Notes: a model not told the origin generated them from the sequence alone. Counted from the stretch's first letter, positions 8,201 through 16,825 are shown. The stretch is 64,000 bases of DNA from Oscillospiraceae bacterium (GCA_018380115.1 JAGZUF010000004.1:1-64000), one strand, 5' to 3'. Translations and numbers: made by a program.

Positions 8201-8725
8201 TCAGCCCTCCAGCTCGCGGCCCAATAATGCTGCCGCCAGTTTTGCCAGCATGATTTCTTCTTCGCCGGGCGCCTGCCCGCGGCATACCAGCGCCACAGAG
8301 CCCACAAGGTCTCCATTTGCCAGAATGGGCGCCATGGCCGCGGCCTGCACCCGCGTGCCGTCGCACAGCTGCGCAGGCCCCTGCGCTGCCTGCCAGGCAC
8401 GGCGCTGCTCCATCAGATGCGTATAGTTTGTGTGCAGCGGTTTTTCCAGCGCCTCGCGCCCGGCGCCCGCTGCGGCCACAGTGTGGTCGCGGTCTGTCAC
8501 CACCAGCGGCACGCCCGCCACTTTGTACACAGTCTCCACACATGTGGCGGCCATGGGGCTCATTTCGCCCACAGGGCTGTATTTTTTGAACACGACCTCG
8601 CCGTTTGCAGATACGAATATCTCCAGCGGGTCGCCCACACGGATCATCTGCGTGCGGCGAATCTCTTTCGGGATCACCACACGCCCCAAATCGTCGATGC
8701 GGCGCACGATTCCAGTCGCTTTCAT
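8201..8725 (-). CDS. spoVT: Stage V sporulation protein T (AbrB/GAF regulator)
   Basis: Forespore transcription regulator made under sigma-G in Bacillus. The 174-residue protein has the near-invariant swapped-hairpin AbrB DNA-binding domain at residues 1-50 (starts MKATGIVRRIDDLGRVVIPK, then EIRR and GDPLEIFV), and a C-terminal GAF-like domain (about 60-170). Length matches the Bacillus protein. Ribosome site GGGAGG lies about 12 bases upstream. Its presence indicates a lineage with sporulation genes, but it does not prove that the strain sporulates. Confidence 0.95.
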   Translation of the reverse strand: MKATGIVRRIDDLGRVVIPKEIRRTQMIRVGDPLEIFVSANGEVVFKKYSPVGEMSPMAATCVETVYKVAGVPLVVTDRDHTVAAAGAGREALEKPLHTNYTHLMEQRRAWQAAQGPAQLCDGTRVQAAAMAPILANGDLVGSVALVCRGQAPGEEEIMLAKLAAALLGRELEG

Positions 8726-8804
8726 TGGCTTTGACTGCCTCCCTGTATCCTGCCGGGGCGCGGCGGGGCCTTGCCCTGCATGCCCGCGGCGTTCTGTTTA
8801 CAGG

Positions 8805-8834
8805 TAGTATCTGCCACCGCACGGGAAAGTATTC
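8805..8834 (-). promoter_or_regulatory. Possible sigma-F/G-type promoter of spoVT
   Basis: On the minus strand GAATA (8834-8830, fits the sigma-G -35 GHATR) is followed after 18 bases by GATACTA (8811-8805), one mismatch from the sigma-G -10 CATWHTA. The spacer is a little long. No convincing sigma-A promoter is seen, which fits spore-specific expression of the gene. Confidence 0.35.
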
Positions 8835-8871
8835 CTGCCGGTGTATAAAAATCGCGCAAAAAAGCGCGGAT

Positions 8872-9345
8872 TCATATCCGCGGCAGGGGCACGCCGTCCA
8901 GCACAGCCTGCACCAGCCGCTGGCCTTTGTAACGCAGCGTGAGCAAAAACGGCGGCGCATCCTGCGCCAGAAGGCGAAGAAACACCCTGTCGCCCTCCCA
9001 TAAAGGCAGGCCCGGCACTTTTTCTTTTTCTACCCAGGCCAGCTCGCCCTCGTCGCACTCGTGCAGCACGCCAGAAAAATCTTCGCTTGTGAACAGGAAC
9101 ATCTGCTCTGCTTCATAAATATCAGACAGAAAGCTCACCACGCCGCGAAAGCGCCAGCCGTGCAGGGTAAAGCCGGTTTCCTCCTTCACCTCGCGCACAA
9201 GGCAGGCGTCGGGGCTTTCGCCGGGCTCCAGCTTGCCGCCCACGCCCACCCATTTTCCTGCATTTTCGTCCTGTTCTTTTTTCGTGCGGTGCAGCATAAG
9301 ATAACATCCGCCATGTTCCAGATAGCAAAGGGTGGTATTTTTCAT
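8872..9345 (-). CDS. NUDIX hydrolase (8-oxo-dGTP diphosphatase type)
   Basis: 157 residues with a complete Nudix box: G-x5-E at GGKLEPGE (about 37-44) and REVKEETG (about 52-59), which supplies the metal-binding Glu residues of the REXXEE core. The overall pattern (MLHRTKKEQDENAGKW upstream of the box) is that of MutT/YtkD-like house-cleaning enzymes that hydrolyse oxidised nucleoside triphosphates. Strong ribosome site AGGAGGG before the ATG. Monocistronic; a weak hairpin with a T-rich tail follows its stop. Confidence 0.88.
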   Translation of the reverse strand: MKNTTLCYLEHGGCYLMLHRTKKEQDENAGKWVGVGGKLEPGESPDACLVREVKEETGFTLHGWRFRGVVSFLSDIYEAEQMFLFTSEDFSGVLHECDEGELAWVEKEKVPGLPLWEGDRVFLRLLAQDAPPFLLTLRYKGQRLVQAVLDGVPLPRI

Positions 9346-9495
9346 ACGGGTATCCCTCCTGCGGCAATTTTTACAAAATTATGATAGCACAAACGCACCG
9401 CGCGCGGTATACTAATATACGTATGTGGAAAGAGGCCGTTTGCGGGCCGGGGCTTTCCCATACGGCAAATCACATAGAAAACCGAGGTGAGCGCC

Positions 9496-10122
9496 ATGCT
9501 GGAAGTGACAGCGGCACAAATGAAGGAACTGGAACGAAAGGCCAGCGAGGCCGGCCTTTCCTATGAGGATATGATGGAGAACGCCGGGCAGGCAGCCGCA
9601 CGCATCCTGCTGGAACGGCTGCCGGGCCTTCGCACGGCGGCCGTGGTGTGCGGCAGGGGCAACAACGGCGGCGACGGCTTTGTGGCGGCCCGCAAGCTGT
9701 TCGAGGCAGGCTGCTGTGCGCATATCTGCCTGGCGGATGGTGTGCCCGGCACACCGGGCGCGGCCCGCACCAATTATCTGCGCGCGCAGCGGCTTGGGGT
9801 ACCTATCTGTGCACTGGAGCAGGCGGACGAAGCAGAAAAGGCCTTTCTTCGCACGGCACAGGCCGTGGTGGACGCTGTGACAGGCACAGGCTTTCACGGC
9901 CAGCTTCGGGAAAACGCGCGGCTTGCCGCGCAGTTGATAAACGGCGCCCAGGGCTTTGTTCTGGCGCTGGATGTGCCCAGCGGCATAGAGGCGGACACCG
10001 GCCGCGCCGCAGAGGGCGCCGTGAAAGCGGCATTGACCGTGACCTTCCACGCAAAAAAGCCCTGCCACCGCCTTGCCAAAGGGCACTGCGGCGAGGTGCG
10101 TGTGGCGCGCATCGGCATTTGA
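9496..10122 (+). CDS. nnrE: NAD(P)H-hydrate epimerase (YjeF N-terminal domain)
   Basis: Epimerises R- and S-NAD(P)HX so that the dehydratase can repair damaged nicotinamide cofactor. The 208-residue protein is the epimerase domain alone: an MMENAG segment near residue 31, the substrate loop CGRGNNGGDG (about 52-61) and DAVTGTGFHG, with LDVPSGIEADTG carrying the metal and catalytic Asp. The NNRD dehydratase half that is fused in many bacteria is absent here. ATG 9496 is favoured over GTG 9487 because GAGGTG lies 6 bases ahead of it. Confidence 0.9.
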   Translation: MLEVTAAQMKELERKASEAGLSYEDMMENAGQAAARILLERLPGLRTAAVVCGRGNNGGDGFVAARKLFEAGCCAHICLADGVPGTPGAARTNYLRAQRLGVPICALEQADEAEKAFLRTAQAVVDAVTGTGFHGQLRENARLAAQLINGAQGFVLALDVPSGIEADTGRAAEGAVKAALTVTFHAKKPCHRLAKGHCGEVRVARIGI

Positions 10123-10133
10123 TGCCCTGAAAT

Positions 10134-10178
10134 AAAAGCCTCCCTCACACCCGCCGGGGTGCCGAGGGAGGTTTTCTT
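10134..10178. terminator. Bidirectional terminator between nnrE and the EamA gene
   Basis: GCCTCCCTC pairs with GAGGGAGG, with AAAA on the left and TTTTCTTTC on the right. It serves the two convergent genes. Confidence 0.85.
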
Positions 10179-10185
10179 TCTATAC

Positions 10186-11049
10186 TCAGGCCAGTTGCGC
10201 CAGCAGGATGGCAATGAACATGAACACGCTACCCACACCTTCGCGCAGAGAGAGCGTCTCGTGCAGGATAAGCCAGCCGAACACCACGGCAAACACAGAT
10301 TCCATACACAAAATCAGCGAAGCCACGGTGGGGTCTGTATCCTTCTGGGCCACAATTTGCAGCGTATAGGCCACGCCCATGGTAAAAATGCCCGTATACA
10401 GAATGGGCACCGCCGCTGCGCCCAGGGCCGCAAACGTGGGCTGCTCGGTGGCAAAGGCCACGAGCAGGCCGAGAGAGCCGGCCGTGAGGAACTGCACAAA
10501 GGACAGGCACACGCCGTCCACCAGCGGTGAAAAATGGTCAATAACGAGAATGTGGAATGCAAACAGCACGGCACCGCTGAGCATCAGCGTATCACCCATG
10601 GCCAGGCTGAAGGTCTTATCTGTAAAGCACAGAAAATACAGCCCCACACACGCCAGCGCCACACTGACCCATAAAATAGGCTTCGGACGTTTTTTCAAAA
10701 AGATGCCCAGCACCGGCACCAGCACCACATACAGCGCCGTAAGAAAGCCCGCCTTGCCCGCAGTGGTGTAGGCAATGCCTATCTGCTGCAGATAAGAGCC
10801 GGTAAACATCAGCAGGCCGCAGCACACGCCGCCGGTAAGCAGCGTACGCCGGGACGATGCCGGCACATAGCGCCGCATGCGGTAAACGGCAAGCGGCGCC
10901 AGCACCAGCGAACCCAGCAGCATGCGCGAGCCATTGAAAAAAGCAGGGCTTATCACGTCCGCCCCGGCGCTTTGCGCCACGAACGACGAGCCCCATATCA
11001 TGGCTGTCAGCAAAAGCAGCAGATTGCCGCGCGCCTTCCTTACCTTCAC
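10186..11049 (-). CDS. DMT-superfamily permease (EamA)
   Basis: 287 residues with about ten hydrophobic helices arranged as two EamA repeats (residues 5-140 and 150-287), as in drug/metabolite exporters. The second repeat carries the usual P-T-V-A-S-L-I segment followed by E, near ESVFAVVFGWLILHE. GTG start at 11049 with AAGGGGG seven bases upstream. Direction and substrate cannot be predicted; amino acid or metabolite export is the common role. Single-gene unit. Confidence 0.88.
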   Translation of the reverse strand: MKVRKARGNLLLLLTAMIWGSSFVAQSAGADVISPAFFNGSRMLLGSLVLAPLAVYRMRRYVPASSRRTLLTGGVCCGLLMFTGSYLQQIGIAYTTAGKAGFLTALYVVLVPVLGIFLKKRPKPILWVSVALACVGLYFLCFTDKTFSLAMGDTLMLSGAVLFAFHILVIDHFSPLVDGVCLSFVQFLTAGSLGLLVAFATEQPTFAALGAAAVPILYTGIFTMGVAYTLQIVAQKDTDPTVASLILCMESVFAVVFGWLILHETLSLREGVGSVFMFIAILLAQLA

Positions 11050-11240
11050 ACCATTTCCCCCTTATCTATGCCCCTGCCGCATGCAGGGGGGTGCCGCGCC
11101 TCAGGGCGCAAAACGCTGAATTGCATAAATAGTGTACCGTATTTCCGTCAAAATGTACACCCCTATTTTCCCTCTGCCCCGGCCTGCCGGGCCTTGCAGT
11201 TCCATGTACAGACAGGTAAAATAGAGAGTAGAAGATGCGT

Positions 11241-11789
11241 TCAGCGCACCCATTCACTTTTGTGCTCCTTCAGATACTGCCGCACGTATGCAAAGGTTTT
11301 TTCTTCCCCTTCGTCGCGCAGCATGCGCAGCCAGCTCTCCAGCAGGGCGCGCGTCTCGCTGTGGATAAGATAAACGTCCCGCGCGTGCATGTAATAATCG
11401 TAGGCTGCGGCGTCTGTGTATTGATCTTTCAAGTAGGTTTTGGAGGCGGCAATGCGGTCACACAGCATCTCTGCCACATAGTTCACGGGCATTTTGATGC
11501 CCGCATAGCGGTGCGTGCCGTCCACCACATAGTCCGTCCAGTATTCCAGATGATGCTTATTCCGCCCTTTGTGGTGAAGCCAAGCACGGCTGTAGCCGAT
11601 GGCCCGCCTCTCGGCATTGTTGGGGCTTTCAAAGCCTCTGAAATATTTCACTCCGGCAAAAAACTCCACTGGGGAATATTTGGATAAATCGTGCAGAAGG
11701 CCCTGGCGGTAAAGCCCTACCTTGAAGCAGTGCTGCATCACCAGCCATTTGTGGTGGTTGATGGTGGAAAGATGCCCGAAAAAGTTCAC
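11241..11789 (-). CDS. DUF5662 family protein
   Basis: 182 residues starting at GTG 11789, which has AAGGGG seven bases upstream; an ATG at 11807 is possible but worse placed. The product is histidine-rich and contains HKWLVMQHCFKVGLY, HDLSKYSPVEF and HHKGRNKHHLEYW. The His/Asp pattern HD...HH recalls a metal-dependent HD-type phosphohydrolase. I recognise the family as the uncharacterised DUF5662; catalytic function is inference. A TACAAT -10 at 11829-11824 (minus) precedes it. Confidence 0.75.
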   Translation of the reverse strand: MNFFGHLSTINHHKWLVMQHCFKVGLYRQGLLHDLSKYSPVEFFAGVKYFRGFESPNNAERRAIGYSRAWLHHKGRNKHHLEYWTDYVVDGTHRYAGIKMPVNYVAEMLCDRIAASKTYLKDQYTDAAAYDYYMHARDVYLIHSETRALLESWLRMLRDEGEEKTFAYVRQYLKEHKSEWVR

Positions 11790-11886
11790 ATGAACACCCC
11801 TTCCCATTTTGAACGTATTTTTTATTGTACCATGCTTTGCCCGCGAAGAAAAGCATGCCGCGGGCTGAAAGGAGAAAGCTGCAAAA

Positions 11887-12438
11887 ATGGAAAAAGTATG
11901 TGTGTTTCTGGCCGATGGCTTTGAAGAGGGCGAAGCCCTTATCCCGGTAGACCTTCTGCGCCGCGCCGGTGCTGAGGTGACAATTGCCAGCATCAGCGCC
12001 TCGCTGTGCGTGCAGGGTGCGCACGGCATCTGTGTAACAGCGGACACTCTGGCGGAAGGCCTACCGCTGGAGGAATACGGCATGGTGGTGCTGCCCGGCG
12101 GGCTGCGGGGCACGCAGAACCTTTCGCGCAGCGCGCTTGTAAAGCAGGCTGCGCTGGCCTTTGCCCGCCAGGGAAAGTGGGTGGCAGCTATCTGCGCCGC
12201 GCCCGGCCTTCTGGGCGAATGGGGGCTTTTGCAGGGGCGGCGCGCCACATGCTATCCATCTGTGGAAGAAAAATGCACCGGCGCCGTCCTGACAGGAGAC
12301 GAGGTGTGCACAGACGGCAACATCATCACCGGCCGCGGGCTGGGTGCAGCCATCCCATTCGGGCTGGCGCTGGTGGGGCATATTGCCGGGTCGGCCGAAA
12401 GCGCCCGCATCAGAGAGGGCATCGTTTATATACACTGA
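11887..12438 (+). CDS. DJ-1/PfpI family protein (YajL/ThiJ type)
   Basis: 183-residue cysteine-nucleophile domain of the DJ-1 superfamily. The reactive Cys is C103 in the nucleophile elbow AAICAAPGLLG, and the acidic partner lies in FEEGEAL at residues 12-18, the usual DJ-1 arrangement. The end GRGLGAAIPFGLALV matches the C-terminal segment of DJ-1/YajL. Such proteins are reported as glyoxalase, deglycase or redox chaperones; which applies here is unknown. Ribosome site AAAGGAG lies about 12 bases upstream. Confidence 0.88.
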   Translation: MEKVCVFLADGFEEGEALIPVDLLRRAGAEVTIASISASLCVQGAHGICVTADTLAEGLPLEEYGMVVLPGGLRGTQNLSRSALVKQAALAFARQGKWVAAICAAPGLLGEWGLLQGRRATCYPSVEEKCTGAVLTGDEVCTDGNIITGRGLGAAIPFGLALVGHIAGSAESARIREGIVYIH

Positions 12439-12456
12439 ACTGCCCATGCAAAACGC

Positions 12457-12488
12457 GCGGCGCCGGTTGAAGCCGGCGCCGCACGTTT
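12457..12488 (+). terminator. Terminator-like hairpin after the DJ-1 gene
   Basis: A 10-bp perfect GC stem (12457-12466 with 12473-12482) has only a short T-tract after it, so termination is probable but weak. It sits between the two convergent genes. Confidence 0.6.
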
Positions 12489-12505
12489 GTCTCCGGCATT
12501 TTCTC

Positions 12506-13066
12506 TCAGCCGGGCTGCCGGTGCATGGCCTCATTCAGCTTCACCATATGGAGATGGTCTTCCCACACACCGTTTATTTTCAGATATTTCTGGGCAAGGC
12601 CCTCCGACGCAAACCCGTTTTTTTCTACAACGCGCAAAGACGCTGTGTTGCGGGGCATCACATTGGCCTCGATGCGGTGCAGCCCAAGCTGTGTGAACGC
12701 ATATTCTGCAACCAGACGCACAGCTTCCGTCATGTAACCCTGGCCTGTATATGCGGCGTCCAGCTTATAACCCAGAAAGGCCGAGCAGAACGCGCCCCAC
12801 ACCACATTATTCAGCCCGATGCCGCCAATCAGAAGGGCGGGCGCACATTTCGGCTCAATATAAAAACAGTATGCGCGGCCGCTTTGTGCGTCCAGCATCT
12901 CCCGCAGCAAAATGCCCCGCTGGGCCTCCGGAGTAAAAAAGGCCGGGGGCCTCTCCGGCTCGAACGGGCGCAGAAAAGCCCGGTTTCTGATATAATACGC
13001 CGCGGCGCGCGGCGCAAGGGCCGGGTCTGCCGGCAGAAGGCGCAGTATTTCATTCTCCAGTATCAC
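12506..13066 (-). CDS. GNAT acetyltransferase, RimJ/RimL-like
   Basis: 186 residues from GTG 13066, chosen because GGGAGG lies 8 bases upstream; upstream in-frame sequence overlaps the HPr gene and is rejected. Acetyl-CoA motif at YTGQGYMTEAV and the RimJ/RimL hallmark LHRIEANVMPRNTASLRVVEKNGF. This subfamily acetylates N-terminal amino groups of ribosomal proteins or small metabolites. It starts 22 bases after the HPr stop and is probably the last gene of the fructose operon, which may be coincidental. Confidence 0.85.
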   Translation of the reverse strand: MILENEILRLLPADPALAPRAAAYYIRNRAFLRPFEPERPPAFFTPEAQRGILLREMLDAQSGRAYCFYIEPKCAPALLIGGIGLNNVVWGAFCSAFLGYKLDAAYTGQGYMTEAVRLVAEYAFTQLGLHRIEANVMPRNTASLRVVEKNGFASEGLAQKYLKINGVWEDHLHMVKLNEAMHRQPG

Positions 13067-13088
13067 AGCTTTCCCCTCCCGCAGGGCC

Positions 13089-13352
13089 TCACCCGCCGAA
13101 GCCGCTTTCCACCAGCGCCACAGCTGCCGCCAGGGCCTGCTGTTCCTGCCTGCCGCAGCAGCGTATTTCAATCTCATCCCCCTGCCTGACACAGGCTGCC
13201 ATCAGGCTCATGATGCTGCGCGCATCTGCCGCCCTTCCGCCGCAGATGACTTCCACACAGCAGTCGAACGGCGCCACCGCCCTTGCCAGCAACTGGGCCG
13301 GGCGCATATGAAGGCCCATGGCATTTGTGACCGTCACCTTTTTTGCCACCAC
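13089..13352 (-). CDS. HPr-family phosphocarrier protein in the fructose operon
   Basis: 87 residues from GTG 13352 (GGGAGG seven bases upstream). It has both functional residues of Gram-positive HPr: His15 in GLHMRPA, phosphorylated by PEP through enzyme I, and Ser46 in ARSIMSL, the HPr kinase site used for CcpA-dependent catabolite control. It accompanies fruK and a DeoR regulator, so it may be dedicated to fructose uptake, or be the cell's only HPr. The Met at position 16 is unusual; most HPr have Ala in GLHARPA. Confidence 0.88.
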   Translation of the reverse strand: MVAKKVTVTNAMGLHMRPAQLLARAVAPFDCCVEVICGGRAADARSIMSLMAACVRQGDEIEIRCCGRQEQQALAAAVALVESGFGG

Positions 13353-13393
13353 AGCGCATCCTCCCTTTCCGTCTTTCCCGCGCGGCCCTTTTT

Positions 13394-14296
13394 TCAGGGC
13401 GCGTCCAGCAGTGCGCAGATCCGCCCTTTTGTGGCAAGCCCATCGGAAAAGGCCGTGGCGCTGCCGGCGGCAACGCCCCATTTCAGCGCATGGGCATAGC
13501 TGCCCGTTTGCAGCCAGCCCGCCAGAAACCCCGCCACCATGGCATCACCCGCGCCCACAGAGTTCCGCACAGTGCCGCAGGGGGCGTGCGCCCTGTGAAG
13601 CTCCCCGTGCTCGTCCAGAAGCAGAGCGCCTTCGCCCGCCATAGACACCAGCACATTCTGCGCGCCGCACGCCTGCAGCCGGGCGGCACAATCACATATT
13701 TCCGCTTCGCTTTGCAGGGGCCTGCCGAACATCTCGCCCAGCTCCAGATGGTTTGGCTTTATCAGGAACGGGCGGTACGCCAGAGTCCCGGTCAGAAGCG
13801 CTTTTTCCGCATCCACCACAGCACGCACACCGCGCGGCCGCAAGCGGGCCAGAATACGCTGGTAAATATCTGCAGGCACGTCGGCGGGCACACTGCCCGC
13901 CAGCACTAGAATATCATGCGGCCCCAGCGCGTCCAGCTTTTCCAGCAGCGCAGCCAGAGCCGCCTTATCCACAGCAGGGCCGGCAGCATTGATATCGGTT
14001 TCGCGTTGCGCCTTCAGCTTTACATTGATGCGCGTGGCCCCCTGAGCCAGGCGCACAAAATCCGTGTGCAGGCCCATGGCGCACAGGCCCTGCTGCAGCG
14101 CATCGCCTGTAAACCCTGCAATAAAGCCCAGCGCTGTGCTGGCCGCGCCCAGTTCGCCCAGTACACATGATACATTGATGCCCTTGCCGCCGAACTGTAT
14201 CTCTTCACTTTGCGTGCGGTTCACTTCTCCCTGCCGCAGTTTCGGCAGACGCACTACATAATCCAGCGCCGGGTTGAAGGTGACAGTGTAAATCAC
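13394..14296 (-). CDS. fruK: 1-phosphofructokinase
   Basis: PfkB/ribokinase-fold kinase of 300 residues that phosphorylates fructose-1-phosphate to the 1,6-bisphosphate. It has TFNPALD at the N-terminus, the GGKGINV motif (about residue 36), and the C-terminal signature SVGAGDAMVAGF with the catalytic Asp. GTG 14296 overlaps the regulator's stop (GTGA), so it is translationally coupled. The gene order regulator-fruK-HPr lacks the fructose-specific enzyme II normally encoded alongside; that gene must lie elsewhere, or the substrate is delivered otherwise. Confidence 0.93.
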   Translation of the reverse strand: MIYTVTFNPALDYVVRLPKLRQGEVNRTQSEEIQFGGKGINVSCVLGELGAASTALGFIAGFTGDALQQGLCAMGLHTDFVRLAQGATRINVKLKAQRETDINAAGPAVDKAALAALLEKLDALGPHDILVLAGSVPADVPADIYQRILARLRPRGVRAVVDAEKALLTGTLAYRPFLIKPNHLELGEMFGRPLQSEAEICDCAARLQACGAQNVLVSMAGEGALLLDEHGELHRAHAPCGTVRNSVGAGDAMVAGFLAGWLQTGSYAHALKWGVAAGSATAFSDGLATKGRICALLDAP

Positions 14297-15042
14297 GCCT
14301 GAACCTCCTCTATCACGGTGTACCGGCGGTAGCTTTCGTCCGGCAGGCTGTCGGTGATGATGCGCGCCTTTTCCAGCGGGCACACCGTGATGGCCGCCGC
14401 CTTGCCGAATTTGGTGGCGTCCGCCAGCACATAGCTGGTAAAGGCGCGCTGTACGGCCTTTTCCTTGATGCAGGCCTCTTCCGTGTCTGGCGTGGTGTAA
14501 CCCCGCTCGATAGAAATGCCGTTTGCGCCAAGAAATGCCTTGGTAAAATTGTAATTCGCCATCATCTCCAGCGCCACGCCGCCCACCACGGCTTCTGTGC
14601 GCGGCTTCAGCAGGCCCCCCAGCACATAGGCGCGCAGGCCCTTTTCCACCAGCCGCCGGGCGCAGGCCACTCCGTTTGTGACAAAGGTCGCCCTGGAGGC
14701 CCCCAGATATTCCACCATATGCAGAGTAGTCGTGCCCGCATCCAGAAACACCAGGTCGCCGTCCGTCACCTGGGCGGCCGCCCGGCGGGCAATGGCGTCC
14801 TTCTGCGGCACCTGAAGCTGCGCTTTTGTTCTTACATCTGCCTCCTGCGCCTCAAAGGCGGGGCGCAGGGCCACAGCGCCGCCGTGCACCTTGCGCACAT
14901 GCCCAAGGTGCGCAAGCTCGGTGAGGTCCCGCCGGATGGTGGCCTCCGACGCGCCGGTGGCCGCACACAGCTCAGCCACGCTGGCAGCGCGCCGCCTGTT
15001 CACATATGCCAGTATCCTGTCAAACCTCTGCTGTGCCATCAT
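14293..15042 (-). CDS. DeoR/GlpR-family regulator of the fructose operon (FruR type)
   Basis: 249 residues: N-terminal winged helix-turn-helix (VAELCAATGASEATIRRDL, about 18-36) and C-terminal DeoR sugar-phosphate-sensing domain with DAGTTTLHMVEYL and the later FLGANGIS. DeoR regulators beside fruK usually repress the operon until fructose-1-phosphate builds up. First gene of the operon; the AT-rich repeats TGATTGAAAATGATT in its promoter are candidate operators. Confidence 0.9.
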   Translation of the reverse strand: MMAQQRFDRILAYVNRRRAASVAELCAATGASEATIRRDLTELAHLGHVRKVHGGAVALRPAFEAQEADVRTKAQLQVPQKDAIARRAAAQVTDGDLVFLDAGTTTLHMVEYLGASRATFVTNGVACARRLVEKGLRAYVLGGLLKPRTEAVVGGVALEMMANYNFTKAFLGANGISIERGYTTPDTEEACIKEKAVQRAFTSYVLADATKFGKAAAITVCPLEKARIITDSLPDESYRRYTVIEEVQA

Positions 15043-15092
15043 CGCTCCATCGCCGCCCTTTTCAAATTTCAGCGCCTGCTTTCTCTGTTTTT

Positions 15093-15120
15093 ATCATACC
15101 ATACCAGAAATCATTTTCAA
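15093..15120 (-). promoter_or_regulatory. Promoter and candidate operators of the fructose operon
   Basis: Minus-strand TTGAAA (15120-15115), 16-base spacer, TATGAT (15098-15093). The -35 is embedded in TTTGATTGAAAATGATT, and TTGACTGC lies just upstream. Repeated TGATT/TGACT blocks of this kind are typical sites for DeoR-type repressors, so autoregulation is likely. Confidence 0.65.
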
Positions 15121-15132
15121 TCAAAAGCAGTC

Positions 15133-15171
15133 AAAAAAGATATGCCGCCCGCAGCTTTCCGCGCGGGCGGC
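15133..15171 (-). terminator. Terminator of the CNNM/CBS gene
   Basis: Minus-strand stem GCCGCCCGC with GCGGGCGGC (15171-15163 with 15152-15144) followed by ATATC and six Ts. It separates this gene from the fructose operon promoter. Confidence 0.8.
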
Positions 15172-15176
15172 ACATT

Positions 15177-16529
15177 TTATTTCTCTGTTTTTTCGTTTTC
15201 GGCACCCGGCTGCGGCTGTTCGAGCCCCAGCTTAAACACGCGCTCAATTTTAAGCCGCTCAATGCAGCGGCGGTTCGCGGCCAGAATGGTACACATCCAC
15301 TCGTCCGAGCGCAGCGGAATGACCTCGCCCTGCACCGGAATACGCCCCAGCATATTGGTGATAAAGCCGTTCAGTGTCTCGGAATCATCGTTTTCAAACA
15401 AATCGCTGCCCAGCAGGTGCTCCACATCATCCACTTCCGCTTCGCCGTCCAGCTCCCAGCAGTTTTCGGAAAGCTGCACAATGCCGCCGTCTTCGTCATG
15501 GCCATCGTCTATTTTGCCCACGATGGCCTCCAGAAGGTCCTCCATCGTCACAAGGCCCTCGGTGCCGCCGTATTCGTCCACCACCACGGCCATGCGCTGC
15601 TTTTTCTCTTTGAACTGGCGCAGAAGCTCGCTGCAGCGCATCGTTTCCGGCACATACAGCACAGGCTGCATGAAATCTGCGGCTGTTTTGGCCCCATCGT
15701 CCTCCCCGCTGAGGGCGGGAATGATATCCTTCAGGTATACAATGCCCACAATGTCGTCCAAATCGCCCTCATACACCGGCAGGCGCGAATAGCGCTCCTC
15801 CTTCTGCAGGGCCACCAATGCGGCCAGCGGGGCTGCGCGCTCCACCGCCACAATGTCGGTGCGGTGCGTCATCACCTCGCTGACATGCAAATCGTCGAAC
15901 TCGAAGATATTCTCTATCATCGCGCGCTCGTGCGGCTCCAGCGAACCAGCCTCTTCGCCCGCCTCTACCATCATCAGGATATCTTCTTCGCCCACAGGTT
16001 CTTCCTCATTTTCCGCCCCAATGCCGAACAGCTTCAGCACAAGGTTGGTGGAGAAGGCCAGAAAACGCACGAACGGCCTGCATACGCGGTACATACCCCA
16101 CACGATGCCCACCACCTTCAGGGCCACAGCGTCCGGGTCTTTCATGGCCACGCGCTTGGGCACAAGCTCGCCCAGAATCAGCGTAAAATAAGAGATGATG
16201 ATAGTGATGACCACCAGTACCACACTGCGCAGCACCGCAGCGGGCAGCGGCAGAAACGAAAGCAGCCCCGCCACAGGCCCCGCAAAATTATCCGCTGCTA
16301 CAGCAGAGTTCAGAAAACCAGACAAAGTTACGCCAACCTGAATTGTCGCAAGAAAATCTGAAGGAGAATCTGTGATGGCCAGCAGCCGCTTCGCCGCTTT
16401 GTTGCCGCCCTCTGCCAGACGCTTCATCTTCTGGGAATTGATGGAGATGATAGCGATTTCGCTCATGGCGAAAAAGGCATTGACGAAGATCAGCATAAAG
16501 ATTAGCACGATACTGGGCCATATGTCCAT
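15177..16529 (-). CDS. CNNM-CBS-CorC/HlyC family membrane protein
   Basis: 450 residues: CNNM (DUF21) transmembrane domain with three or four helices (1-200), a CBS pair (about 215-340, e.g. EVMTHRTDIVAVE and YEGDLDDIVGIVYLKD), and a C-terminal CorC/HlyC domain ending in an acidic linker. Such proteins (YhdP, PaeA, CorC; often called hemolysin-related) act in magnesium or cation efflux. ATG 16529 begins a membrane segment; the AGAAAGAGG ribosome site is rather far (about 14 bases). Promoter at 16656-16685. Confidence 0.9.
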   Translation of the reverse strand: MDIWPSIVLIFMLIFVNAFFAMSEIAIISINSQKMKRLAEGGNKAAKRLLAITDSPSDFLATIQVGVTLSGFLNSAVAADNFAGPVAGLLSFLPLPAAVLRSVVLVVITIIISYFTLILGELVPKRVAMKDPDAVALKVVGIVWGMYRVCRPFVRFLAFSTNLVLKLFGIGAENEEEPVGEEDILMMVEAGEEAGSLEPHERAMIENIFEFDDLHVSEVMTHRTDIVAVERAAPLAALVALQKEERYSRLPVYEGDLDDIVGIVYLKDIIPALSGEDDGAKTAADFMQPVLYVPETMRCSELLRQFKEKKQRMAVVVDEYGGTEGLVTMEDLLEAIVGKIDDGHDEDGGIVQLSENCWELDGEAEVDDVEHLLGSDLFENDDSETLNGFITNMLGRIPVQGEVIPLRSDEWMCTILAANRRCIERLKIERVFKLGLEQPQPGAENEKTEK

Positions 16530-16655
16530 ATGAAAAAAATCGACCTCTTTCTGTAATGAGCCGGGCGCTTTGCCGGTGCGCAGCGCGCGGCTGTGTGGTG
16601 TGCCGCACCTGCACCGGTTTTGCAGCGCCTTTGCACACAGGTTCCAATTAAAACT

Positions 16656-16685
16656 ATCATAACAAAATACGGCGGGGCGCGTCAA
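16656..16685 (-). promoter_or_regulatory. Sigma-A promoter of the CNNM/CBS gene
   Basis: Minus-strand TTGACG (16685-16680), 18-base spacer, TATGAT (16661-16656), about 120 bases before the start codon. Confidence 0.6.
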
Positions 16686-16825
16686 GGCGGGCCGCCGCCC
16701 GGTTTGCACCGTTTTCGGGCCGGGCCGGGCCTACCGGGGACGCAGGTGCATTTTGCCCGGCATTTTCTTCTTTTTTCACGCGCTGGCAACGCAAACAGCC
16801 GCCGCATAGAGCTTTGGGTGCAAAA

